Under the pieces are notes generated by a model, which worked only from the letters and a program-made list of their open reading frames with translations, made no database searches and was not told where the DNA came from. Positions 1-6,426 of a stretch of 8,874 nt of DNA are shown one piece after another. How positions within the stretch are numbered: the first letter of the stretch is position 1; each line of letters opens with the position of its first letter. Position numbers and translations under genes: made by a program. The stretch comes from Bryobacterales bacterium (GTDB taxonomy: Bacteria; Acidobacteriota; Terriglobia; Bryobacterales; Bryobacteraceae): assembly GCA_025456495.1 (NCBI GenBank), contig JALOKO010000117.1, forward strand, positions 1 through 8,874, in the 5' to 3' direction.

Positions 1-400
1 CGTTAGACTATTCGGATTAGTTGTCCTTCGATGATACACTACGCATATCTTACAAAGAAGAGAGGCAATTCGAGACATCATCCTAATTGTCTTAATTCTA
101 GCTGCCTTATCTCTTCTTCTCAAGAGATTGTTACATTTTCTTTTCAGTAGCAGAAGCAGTTGTACTTATATTCTTAGTACTCAGAGATTTGGCTGCGTTG
201 GATTGATACAAAGGCTATTTATTTTCCATCCTTGATTATTTGTCTTACTCATAGTTCACAGTTTCAGTTACTTTTTATGCGGGGGATATAAGTTTAGAAA
301 GCATTGTAGTTTTAGGCTGAGGAGGTCTGATACTAGTGTTTCTTAGTGTGCGAGGTTGGTTAGTATTTGGAAATGGAAGAAGTGGAAGCTGAAAACCATT
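1..400. other. AT-rich segment without a recognisable gene
   Basis: The first 360 bases are about 37% GC by hand count, against roughly 55-70% in the rest of the window, and look richer in T than A on the shown strand. All six frames are broken by frequent stops, and I see no coding stretch, tRNA or repeat array. The change to GC-rich sequence is abrupt at about position 400, just beyond the end of the minus-strand metallophosphoesterase gene. It could be an AT-rich intergenic or regulatory zone, a decayed remnant of transferred DNA, or an assembly join near a contig end. The sequence alone cannot separate these. Confidence 0.6.
109..128. repeat. Small inverted repeat in the AT-rich segment
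   Basis: A perfect 7-bp inverted repeat (ATCTCTT and AAGAGAT) flanks a 6-nt pyrimidine loop. T-rich sequence follows on the plus strand. The stem is AT-rich and weak, so this may be chance. If transcribed rightward it would be at best a poor terminator. Confidence 0.25.
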
Positions 401-407
401 TGACGGG

Positions 408-443
408 GGCGCGGCCGGGGCCGCAAAGGGTCCTGGCCGCGCC
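408..443 (-). terminator. GC-rich hairpin downstream of the metallophosphoesterase gene
   Basis: GGCGCGGCC at 408-416 and its exact reverse complement at 435-443 form a 9-bp, all-GC stem around an 18-nt loop. It lies 18 nt past the stop codon of the minus-strand phosphoesterase gene. Read on the minus strand, the only T-run after the stem is a short TTTT about ten bases on. It is therefore not a textbook intrinsic terminator, but position and strength suggest a role in ending or protecting that transcript. It also marks the boundary with the AT-rich segment. Confidence 0.4.
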
Positions 444-461
444 GTCCGGCGATAGGTGCAG

Positions 462-1793
462 TTACTGCTGCGTTTCGTCGTTGCCGCGGGCCGGGGTGTT
501 CGGCACCTTGTTGATGAGCCGGTTGGGCTTGCCAGCTTCCTTCACCAGGTCAAAGGCGTCGTAGAGCACGCCACGCGCGGTGCGGCTTTCGTAGCTGAGC
601 TTGTCGCCATCGATGCGGATCACCTGATACAACTGCGTGCGGCCGGCACTGCGCTCCATCCATTCCTGCTGATCGACGCTGTACATCTTGGGGCCGGAGA
701 CCGACACCACATACACGGTGCCGCTATCAGCGCGCACATTGTTGCCGCTCACCAGGTTGCTGCGGCCGTAGGTGTGGTCGTGGCCGGTGAGCACCATGTC
801 CACTTTGTACTTGTCGAAGATGGGCTTCCATAGTTCGCGCAGGCTTTTGTTATCGCGTCCGCGCGAGGCCGAAAAGATGGGGTGATGGAAGGTAAGGATG
901 GTCCACTTGTTGGGGTTGTTGGTGAGCACCGTCTCCAGCCATTCGGCCTGTTTCTTCTGCATCACGTTTGAGTTCAAGCCGATGACGCGCAAGCCCTGGA
1001 TATCAGCGTAGTAGCAGGTCTCTTCCAGCCCCTTGGGCCCGTTTTCTGGCAGGGCGAACTGCGGGCGCCAGTGCGTGGAAACCTCACGGTCTCCCGTCGG
1101 ACCACTACCGTATTCATGGTTGCCGGGCACGGCCACGATGGGCACTTTCGAGTTAATCCAGCCAGCCCCATAGAACCACTCGCCCCACTCTCCATCGCGG
1201 TCGCGGCGATTGATGAGGTCGCCGGCATGCAGGATGAACCGCGTATCCGGCGCCGAGGAGTAGGCCGCGCGGATGACCCGGCTCCACATGGAATAGATGT
1301 TGTTTTGCGCGTCGCCCACGTAGATGAACGTAAGCGGATCGCGCCCTGCCGCCGCCGTGCGGAACTGGTTCCACTCGCTCCAATTTTTCCCATCGCCCAC
1401 GCGGTAGACGTACAGCGTGTCGGGCTTCAGGCCGGTGAACTGAACGGTGTGAAAGTGGGCCTCATTGATGTCCGTCTTCAAGGGCTGCGAGGTGGCCTTG
1501 GTTTCCTTGGCACGCTTGGTGAAGTCCGGCCCGTCTTCTGCCTCGGCAAGTTCGGCCTTCGCGCTGGAGACATCGGTGCTTGTTCGCCAGTTCACGCTCA
1601 TTGAGGTGGACGGATCCGGGGTGATGCCCAGCATGATCCGGTCCGGTTGACGTGTCGGGGTGTGCCAAGCTTTCGTGTCTTCGGCCTGCGCGCACGCGGT
1701 CAAGGGCGCAAGGACAAGCAGCAGCGCAACAACAGCAATGGGCATGATGGCGCGCGCGGAAACACAGCGAATCGCGAGAGGGGATACAAACAT
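462..1793 (-). CDS. Exported metallophosphoesterase, purple-acid-phosphatase-like, with N-terminal Ig/FN3-like domain
   Basis: Predicted 443-residue exported phosphoesterase, probably releasing phosphate from organic esters outside the cytoplasm. The substrate is unknown. Residues about 1-34 form a signal peptide with hydrophobic core AVVALLLVLA and a lipobox-like LTAC (Cys34), so it may be a lipoprotein. Residues about 50-147 look like the beta-sandwich (FN3-like) domain that precedes the catalytic domain in purple acid phosphatases. The catalytic domain then shows the metallophosphoesterase motifs in order: GD (160-161), GD (191-192), GNHE (224-227), FHHP (302-305) and GHDH (337-340). The second motif reads GDLIN, so the tyrosine ligand of true purple enzymes (GDxxY) is missing. 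I chose the ATG at 1793 because GGAG lies 10 nt upstream and it places the signal peptide at the N-terminus. An upstream in-frame start at 1889 would add 32 residues with no signal-like character. An ATG at 1745 is possible but lacks a ribosome site. Transcribed alone, divergently from the EEP gene. Confidence 0.9.
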   Translation of the reverse strand: MFVSPLAIRCVSARAIMPIAVVALLLVLAPLTACAQAEDTKAWHTPTRQPDRIMLGITPDPSTSMSVNWRTSTDVSSAKAELAEAEDGPDFTKRAKETKATSQPLKTDINEAHFHTVQFTGLKPDTLYVYRVGDGKNWSEWNQFRTAAAGRDPLTFIYVGDAQNNIYSMWSRVIRAAYSSAPDTRFILHAGDLINRRDRDGEWGEWFYGAGWINSKVPIVAVPGNHEYGSGPTGDREVSTHWRPQFALPENGPKGLEETCYYADIQGLRVIGLNSNVMQKKQAEWLETVLTNNPNKWTILTFHHPIFSASRGRDNKSLRELWKPIFDKYKVDMVLTGHDHTYGRSNLVSGNNVRADSGTVYVVSVSGPKMYSVDQQEWMERSAGRTQLYQVIRIDGDKLSYESRTARGVLYDAFDLVKEAGKPNRLINKVPNTPARGNDETQQ

Positions 1794-1954
1794 CCGGCAG
1801 GTACTCCAACAACGGGGAATTTCGACGTTTTTAGGGTATCGCACAACCGCGTTGCAGGGTGATGACTGCGGCGGTGTGTCGGCGGTCATGCCTGCTGCCG
1901 CTTCTCAACACGAGGTTTCGCCCTAAGGTGTCGAGTAAGGCATACTTCGGTGGT

Positions 1955-2776
1955 ATGGTTCGTTTCCTTTTCTGGAACCTAAACCGGAAGAAGTTCCCCG
2001 AGATTCTGCGTCGGGCGGTGCATGATCATAGCGCCGATATCGTCATCCTTGCGGAGTCGCCGTGGTCCGATGCGCAGTTGCTTTGGTTGTTGAATGCGGA
2101 CGCCGCGCCGGCGACCCCCGTGTTTCAGCTCCCCTTCACCAACTGCAAGCGGATTCAGATCGTTTCCAGGTTTTCGCCAAACTCCTTTCCACCAAGGCTT
2201 GAATCGGACTACTTCACGATGCGGAGTTTGGTCCTACCCGAGCGGGAAGAGCTGCTGCTGGTCTGCCTCCACTTACCCAGCAAGCTCTACGCGTCCGACG
2301 ATCGTCTCGCTCTTTCGGCGGGCGACGTTTCGAGAAGAATTCGAGAGTTGGAAGCCACGGTTCGACACGAACGCACCGTGGTTGTGGGCGACTTCAATTT
2401 GAATCCGTTCGAGGCAGGCATGATTGCGGTAGGCGCCTTTCACGCGACCAGAGCGCTGGATGTGGCGCGACGACATCGGCGTGTGGTCAACGGCACGACC
2501 TACCCGTTCTTCTACAACCCAATGTGGCAACTGTATACAGCGTCAAACGGTGCTCCGCCCGGAACCTACTACTACGAACAGAGTGAACAGGTGGCACATT
2601 TCTGGCATGTATTTGACCAGGTACTTATCCGGCCCAGCCTGCTCCCGAGGTTTGATCACCGTGCGCTGCAGGTGTTGCACGAGGTAGTCGGGGTTTCGCT
2701 TCTCGATGGCAAGGGGCGACCGGACCCAGCCATTGCCTCCGATCACTTGCCACTTACATTCCAGTTAGAATTTTGA
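1955..2776 (+). CDS. Endonuclease/exonuclease/phosphatase (EEP) fold hydrolase
   Basis: Predicted 273-residue soluble metal-dependent phosphodiesterase or phosphatase of the EEP superfamily (DNase I, ExoIII/APE1, inositol-polyphosphate 5-phosphatase fold). The full catalytic series is visible: FWNLN near the start (Asn8), VILAES with Glu34, VCLHLPS with His106, VVGDFN with Asp146 and Asn148, FDQ with Asp221, and a terminal SDHLP with Asp263-His264. No signal peptide or membrane segment is seen, so it is probably cytoplasmic. The family covers nucleases and lipid or sugar phosphatases, so the substrate cannot be told from these motifs. I chose ATG 1955 because the EEP core begins immediately after it. 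A longer in-frame start at 1859 would add 32 residues unlike the family. The ribosome site is weak. The small gene at 2789 follows after 12 nt and is probably co-transcribed. GC content in the lines I counted is about 55%, lower than the flanking housekeeping genes, which hints at accessory origin. Confidence 0.85.
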   Translation: MVRFLFWNLNRKKFPEILRRAVHDHSADIVILAESPWSDAQLLWLLNADAAPATPVFQLPFTNCKRIQIVSRFSPNSFPPRLESDYFTMRSLVLPEREELLLVCLHLPSKLYASDDRLALSAGDVSRRIRELEATVRHERTVVVGDFNLNPFEAGMIAVGAFHATRALDVARRHRRVVNGTTYPFFYNPMWQLYTASNGAPPGTYYYEQSEQVAHFWHVFDQVLIRPSLLPRFDHRALQVLHEVVGVSLLDGKGRPDPAIASDHLPLTFQLEF

Positions 2777-2777
2777 T

Positions 2778-2784
2778 AAGGGGA
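2778..2784 (+). promoter_or_regulatory. Ribosome binding site of the small EEP-partner gene
   Basis: AAGGGGA lies directly after the EEP stop codon (2774-2776) and four bases before ATG 2789. It decides the start between TTG 2786 and ATG 2789 in favour of ATG, and its position suggests translation coupled to the EEP gene. Confidence 0.65.
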
Positions 2785-2788
2785 CTTG

Positions 2789-3199
2789 ATGAAGGATCTT
2801 TGGCCGGATGACATCGCGACTACGAGGATGCGGGTGCCAGTTTCAATTCTGCGAGAGCAGGCTTCCGCACTGAAGAACAAGACGAAGGGCTTAGTTACGG
2901 CCGAGGTACTTTCGCGAAGCGGTAGTTCTTCGGTGTACGGTAGCGATCTTGACGATGGAGAACTGGAGCACCATTTCGTGATCTGTGCCCCGACGCTTGA
3001 CGGATACCGGTATGATCTCTTTTCGGTACGGCACGACGACCTGAGCTATCCAGCCACCGGGCACTTTAACGCCGTGACTGAAGAGATTCCAGATGAGGCC
3101 CATTTTGAGAGCTGGCTTCGTGGTGTCTTCCGTCACGAGCGCACCAAGCGCATCATCCATAGCCTGATTGCACAAGTATCGGAGCCCATTGCCTCTTAA
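2789..3199 (+). CDS. Small soluble protein of unknown function, partner of the EEP hydrolase gene
   Basis: I do not recognise this 136-residue protein with confidence. It has no signal peptide, membrane segment or cysteine cluster. The N-terminal part (about 16-41) has an ILREQASALKNKTKG segment that looks helical. The middle (61-88) has a beta-like stretch, HHFVICAPTLDGYRYDLFSVRH followed by a Tyr-Pro. The C-terminal part (about 102-129) looks like an amphipathic, basic helix (SWLRGVFRHERTKRII). This resembles a type of small conserved hypothetical protein that I believe recurs in bacteria, but I cannot verify that. The start is ATG 2789, with AAGGGGA at 2778-2784 ideally placed. An adjacent TTG at 2786 is too close to that site. 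It begins 12 nt after the EEP stop, and its last 11 bases overlap the proposed thiE start. GC is about 54-55%, like the EEP gene. An accessory, inhibitor or immunity partner of the EEP enzyme is inference only. Confidence 0.75.
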   Translation: MKDLWPDDIATTRMRVPVSILREQASALKNKTKGLVTAEVLSRSGSSSVYGSDLDDGELEHHFVICAPTLDGYRYDLFSVRHDDLSYPATGHFNAVTEEIPDEAHFESWLRGVFRHERTKRIIHSLIAQVSEPIAS

Positions 3200-3842
3200 C
3201 CTTCCCCACATTTACCCCATCGTCGATACCGCCACGTTGGCGGAGCGGCGCATTACGCCTTTGGACGCAGCGCAGGCGCTATTGGATGGCGGCGCGCGGA
3301 TTTTGCAGTTCCGCCATAAGCAGTCCTACACACGCGCCATCTTTGCCGAAGCGGAGCGGATTGCCGCACTGTGCGCGGCGCGGGACGTGCTGTTCGTGAT
3401 GAACGATCGCGCGGATCTGGCGCGGCTACTGAACGCCGCGCTCCATGTGGGCCAGGATGATCTGCCGCCGGGCTTGGCGCGCAAGGTGATGGGCGAGCAT
3501 CTGCCCATCGGCTACTCCACCCACAACCTGAAGCAGTTGCGCGAAGCCGCTGCCGAGCCCGTGGACTACCTGGCCATCGGCCCCATCTTCGGCACCGTCA
3601 GCAAACAGAACCCTGACCCGATGGTGGGCCTGGAACCGCTACGCGAGATCATCGCCGCCTGTCCGCTGCCGCTGGTGGCCATTGGCGGCATCAGCATCCA
3701 GAACGCGCAGCGACTCTACGATGTGGGTGTGCGCTCAGTGTCCTTGATCTCTGACCTGTATGCGCTGGGCGATGGTGCTGACGCGCTTCGTCGCCGCGTC
3801 GCGCAATGGTACGATTTGTATCCTCAGCCCTCCTCGTCGTAG
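3189..3842 (+). CDS. thiE: Thiamine phosphate synthase
   Basis: Couples the pyrimidine (HMP-PP) and thiazole phosphate halves of thiamine to give thiamine monophosphate in the cytoplasm. The 217 residues fit the family's TIM-barrel length. Motifs in order: YPIVD (9-13); QFRHK (40-44), which stands where many homologues have QLREK and keeps Gln40, Arg42 and Lys44; MNDRADLA (71-78); HVGQDDLP (86-93), with Asp91 as the expected magnesium ligand; GYSTHN (108-113); DYLAIGPIFGT; and LVAIGGI. I chose TTG 3189, preceded by GGAG at 3181-3184, because it gives a normal N-terminus. TTG 3168 would lengthen the overlap and has no ribosome site. The next in-frame TTG would delete the first barrel strand. 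It overlaps the preceding small gene by 11 bp, so it may be translated by coupling to it. No other thi genes and no TPP riboswitch are visible nearby. Confidence 0.92.
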   Translation: MPLNLPHIYPIVDTATLAERRITPLDAAQALLDGGARILQFRHKQSYTRAIFAEAERIAALCAARDVLFVMNDRADLARLLNAALHVGQDDLPPGLARKVMGEHLPIGYSTHNLKQLREAAAEPVDYLAIGPIFGTVSKQNPDPMVGLEPLREIIAACPLPLVAIGGISIQNAQRLYDVGVRSVSLISDLYALGDGADALRRRVAQWYDLYPQPSSS

Positions 3843-3865
3843 GCAACCAGAACCAGCAGGCACCC

Positions 3866-3870
3866 AGGAG
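3866..3870 (+). promoter_or_regulatory. Ribosome binding site fixing the TTG start of the permease
   Basis: AGGAG at 3866-3870 lies nine bases before TTG 3880. This favours TTG 3880 over the ATG-like upstream frame starts that would run deep into thiE. Confidence 0.6.
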
Positions 3871-3879
3871 ACGCGCATT

Positions 3880-5307
3880 TTGCCAACCACAACCGCTGCA
3901 TCCTCAGCCTCGGGAGCCGGCTTCGTCCAGGGCCTGGGACTGTTGGACGCCACCACCATCGTCATGGGTTCGATGATTGGGTCCGGCATCTTCATCGTCT
4001 CGGCCGACATCGCCCGGCAGGTGCAGTCACCGGGCTTGCTGATGGTCACCTGGGTGGTGACGGCCATCCTTACGCTGCTGGCCGCGCTTAGCTTTGGTGA
4101 GTTGGCCGCAGCCTTGCCGAAGGCGGGCGGGCAGTATGTGTATCTGCGGGAAGCCTATGGGCCATTGAGTGGTTTCCTCTATGGCTGGACGCTGTTCACT
4201 GTCATCCAAACCGGCACCATCGCCGCGGTAGCCGTGGCCTTCGCGCGCTTCACCGGGGTGATGCTGCCCTGGGTTTCTCAGCCGGAAGCGCTGCTGCGCC
4301 TGGGCTCCTTGGCCATACGCAATGAGCAACTGGTGGCCATTGCGGCCATCGTTTTCCTTACCTGGTGGAACATGCGCGGCCTCCGCTACGGGGCCTTGCT
4401 GCAGAACGTGTTCACCTTCACCAAAGTGGGCGCCTTGCTTGGTCTCATCGGACTGGGCCTGTTTCTGGGCGGGCGCGGATCCGGGGCGGAGACGAACCTG
4501 CAGCAGTTCTGGCCCACGGAAATTGGTTGGGCTGAGGCGGCGCGCCTGGTGGGCGTGGCGCTGGTGGGAGCGCTGTTCAGTTCCGATTCCTGGCACAACG
4601 TCACCTTCACCGGCGAGGAGGTGCGCAACCCCAAGCGCAACCTGCCGCTCAGCATGGCGGTGGGCGTGTTGACGGTGTCGGCCCTGTACCTCTGCACCAA
4701 TTGGATCTACCTGCAGGTGCTGCCCCTGGAGGCCATCCAGAACGCGCCGTCGGATCGCGTCGGCACGGCCGTTGCGCAGCAATTGCTGGGGCCGGCCGCG
4801 CAGCAGGGCATGGCCATCGCCATCATGATCTCCACCTTCGGCTGCATGAACGGAATCATTCTGGCCGGAGCGCGCGTGCTGTTCGCGATGGGGCGCGACG
4901 GGCTGTTTTTCCCGCAGGCCACGCGGCTGCATCCGACAACGCACACCCCTAACGTGTCGTTAGGCGTGCAAGCGCTGTGGGCGTCGCTGCTTTGCTTGAG
5001 TGGCACCTATAGCGACCTGCTGGATTACGTGATCTTCGCCGTCCTGCTGTTCTACGCGCTGACGATTGCCGGCGTCTTTGTGCTGCGCGTACGGCGTCCT
5101 GACCTGCCGCGGCCCTATAAGGTGTGGGGCTATCCCTTGCTGCCAGCAGTGTATGTACTATGCGCCCTGGCCATCTGCCTGCTGCTGCTGGTCTACAAGC
5201 CCAACTACACGTGGCCCGGGCTGGGATTGGTGCTGCTGGGTGTGCCGGCGTATTTCGTCTGGAAGCGCGTCATGCCCGCCGCAAGCGCGCCGCCGCCCGC
5301 GCGGTGA
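3880..5307 (+). CDS. APC-family amino acid permease
   Basis: Predicted inner-membrane amino acid transporter of the APC superfamily (LeuT-like fold). From TTG 3880 it is 475 residues, the usual family length, with about twelve hydrophobic segments. Diagnostic features are the unwound first helix, GSMIGSGIF (30-38), the segment FGELAAALPKAGGQYVYLREAYGP after the second helix, and FTGEEVRNPKRNLP in the middle of the protein. These are typical of the LAT/SteT/YfnA-like bacterial branch. Substrate specificity cannot be read from the sequence. A longer frame open from 3760 overlaps thiE by more than 80 bases and adds a polar, proline- and arginine-rich tail unlike the family, so I rejected it. The gene starts 37 nt after thiE and may share its transcript. 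A link to thiamine precursors would be speculation. Confidence 0.88.
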   Translation: MPTTTAASSASGAGFVQGLGLLDATTIVMGSMIGSGIFIVSADIARQVQSPGLLMVTWVVTAILTLLAALSFGELAAALPKAGGQYVYLREAYGPLSGFLYGWTLFTVIQTGTIAAVAVAFARFTGVMLPWVSQPEALLRLGSLAIRNEQLVAIAAIVFLTWWNMRGLRYGALLQNVFTFTKVGALLGLIGLGLFLGGRGSGAETNLQQFWPTEIGWAEAARLVGVALVGALFSSDSWHNVTFTGEEVRNPKRNLPLSMAVGVLTVSALYLCTNWIYLQVLPLEAIQNAPSDRVGTAVAQQLLGPAAQQGMAIAIMISTFGCMNGIILAGARVLFAMGRDGLFFPQATRLHPTTHTPNVSLGVQALWASLLCLSGTYSDLLDYVIFAVLLFYALTIAGVFVLRVRRPDLPRPYKVWGYPLLPAVYVLCALAICLLLLVYKPNYTWPGLGLVLLGVPAYFVWKRVMPAASAPPPAR

Positions 5308-5334
5308 TGGAACTTCGCGTCCCCAGGCCGGGTT

Positions 5335-5363
5335 TCGGCATCCCATAGCCAGGCGGGTACACT
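5335..5363 (+). promoter_or_regulatory. Candidate sigma-70-type promoter of lipA
   Basis: TCGGCA (5335-5340) and TACACT (5358-5363) match four of six bases each of the -35 and -10 consensus with the ideal 17-bp spacing. The expected transcription start falls about 5370-5372, at the lipA GTG itself. Predicted from the sequence only. Confidence 0.35.
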
Positions 5364-5371
5364 AAAAGCAA

Positions 5372-6310
5372 GTGCTCATCACCATCGACACGTTTACGAA
5401 CAAGGGCAGCCGGCCGGAATGGCTGAAGGCGCCCGCTCCGGTTGGCGACAACTACCGCACCCTGAAGGATCTGGTGGGCCGCCTGAAATTGCACACCGTG
5501 TGCGAAAGCGCGGCCTGCCCCAATATAGGCGAGTGTTGGAACCAGCGCACGGCCACCTTCATGATTCTGGGCAACGTCTGCACTCGTCGATGCGGCTTTT
5601 GCAACGTACAGAAGGGTGCTCCGTTGGACGTGGATTTCGACGAGCCCAATCGCGTGGCCGAGGCCGTGGAGGCGCTGCAACTGCGCTTCGCCGTCGTCAC
5701 CAGCGTGAATCGCGATGATCGCAAGGATGGCGGCGCCCAGCAGTTCGCCGACACCATCCGCGCCATCCGCCAGCGCGTCCCCTCCTGTAAGGTGGAGGTG
5801 CTGGTGCCGGATTTTCAGGGCCGCAAGGAATCCATGGACATCGTCCTTGATGCTGGTCCGGACGTGCTGAACCACAATACCGAAACCGTACCCCGGCTCT
5901 ATCGGAATGTGCGGCTAGGGGCAAGCTATGAGCGTTCGCTGGAGATGTTGGCCTACGCCAAGCGTCGCGCCAAGGAAGTGCCCACCAAAAGCGGCCTGAT
6001 GGTGGGCTTGGGGGAAACCATCGACGAAGTGCGCGGCGTCCTGCGCGACCTGCGCCAATCGAACGTGGACATTATTACCATCGGCCAGTACCTGCGGCCG
6101 ACATTGAATCATCTGCCGGTAATTCGCCACGTGCATCCCAGTGAGTTTCTGCAACTGAAGCAGGATGGAATGGCGATGGGCTTCCAGCACGTGGAAAGCG
6201 GGCCACTGGTGCGCAGCAGCTATCACGCAGCGTCGCATGCCGGCTACCAGGAAGATGCCGCTGATGTTGGCCGGGCGGCCGAAGCGCCTGCTCTGGTGAG
6301 CGCCGGGTAG
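5372..6310 (+). CDS. lipA: Lipoyl synthase (radical SAM)
   Basis: Inserts two sulfur atoms into protein-bound octanoyl groups to make lipoyl cofactors for 2-oxoacid dehydrogenases and the glycine cleavage system. At 312 residues it is of family length. The auxiliary 4Fe-4S cluster ligands are Cys44, Cys49 and Cys55 (CESAACPNIGEC). The radical SAM cluster ligands are Cys70, Cys74 and Cys77 (CTRRCGFC). VTSVNRDDRKDGGA, NHNTETVPRLY and the C-terminal RSSYHA (281-286), whose serine ligates the auxiliary cluster in the family, are all present, so the enzyme should be active. The start is GTG 5372. A TAA lies in frame only six bases before it (5363-5365), so no longer form is possible, and no Shine-Dalgarno sequence is placed at normal distance. 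lipB is not in the window, so the octanoyl donor route is not shown. Confidence 0.96.
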   Translation: MLITIDTFTNKGSRPEWLKAPAPVGDNYRTLKDLVGRLKLHTVCESAACPNIGECWNQRTATFMILGNVCTRRCGFCNVQKGAPLDVDFDEPNRVAEAVEALQLRFAVVTSVNRDDRKDGGAQQFADTIRAIRQRVPSCKVEVLVPDFQGRKESMDIVLDAGPDVLNHNTETVPRLYRNVRLGASYERSLEMLAYAKRRAKEVPTKSGLMVGLGETIDEVRGVLRDLRQSNVDIITIGQYLRPTLNHLPVIRHVHPSEFLQLKQDGMAMGFQHVESGPLVRSSYHAASHAGYQEDAADVGRAAEAPALVSAG

Positions 6311-6317
6311 TTTGCCG

Positions 6318-6333
6318 CTCCCCTGGAGTTTTT
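6318..6333 (+). terminator. Weak intrinsic terminator candidate after lipA
   Basis: A short stem, CTCC (6318-6321) with GGAG (6325-6328), encloses a 3-nt loop and is followed at once by five T residues (6329-6333). It begins seven bases past the lipA stop. The position and T-run fit a terminator, but a 4-bp stem (five with a G-T pair) is weak. Confidence 0.3.
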
Positions 6334-6426
6334 CTGGATTCGCCCGCAATTTCGGCGCATCCATCAAAATCGAAACGGAACACGCGGACACCCCGCAGCG
6401 GGTGGTTGCGCCGCCCCTGAAACGCC

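Noticed and set aside
87..247. Direct repeat TTGTCTTA at 87-94 and 240-247
   Set aside because: One shared 8-mer is expected by chance in an AT-rich stretch of this length.
367..564. Possible small gene (65 codons) at the AT/GC boundary
   Set aside because: No ribosome site and no recognisable protein features. It crosses both the composition change and the hairpin, and it overlaps the 3' end of the metallophosphoesterase gene.
1071..1604. 177-codon plus-strand frame opposite the metallophosphoesterase
   Set aside because: It is the reverse of a gene with five metallophosphoesterase motifs. No coding signature is seen on this strand.
1859..1954. Longer N-terminus for the EEP protein starting at 1859
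   Set aside because: The extra 32 residues have no family similarity, and the EEP core starts directly after ATG 1955.
2777..3188. TPP riboswitch upstream of thiE
   Set aside because: The upstream sequence is coding, and the conserved TPP aptamer segments are not present.
4027..4944. Long open frame (305 codons) antisense to the permease
   Set aside because: It lies wholly opposite a clear APC permease. The translation is Arg/His/Gln/Gly-rich without any domain, as expected for a shadow frame in GC-rich DNA.
5270..5875. 201-codon antisense frame over the permease end and lipA
   Set aside because: The opposite strand has unmistakable lipA coding. The product has no family motif, and the frame is open because of codon bias.
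6311..6426. preQ1 riboswitch upstream of the queuosine precursor transporter
   Set aside because: The leader has a small hairpin (6389-6404), but I could not find the pseudoknot layout or A-rich tail of a preQ1 aptamer.
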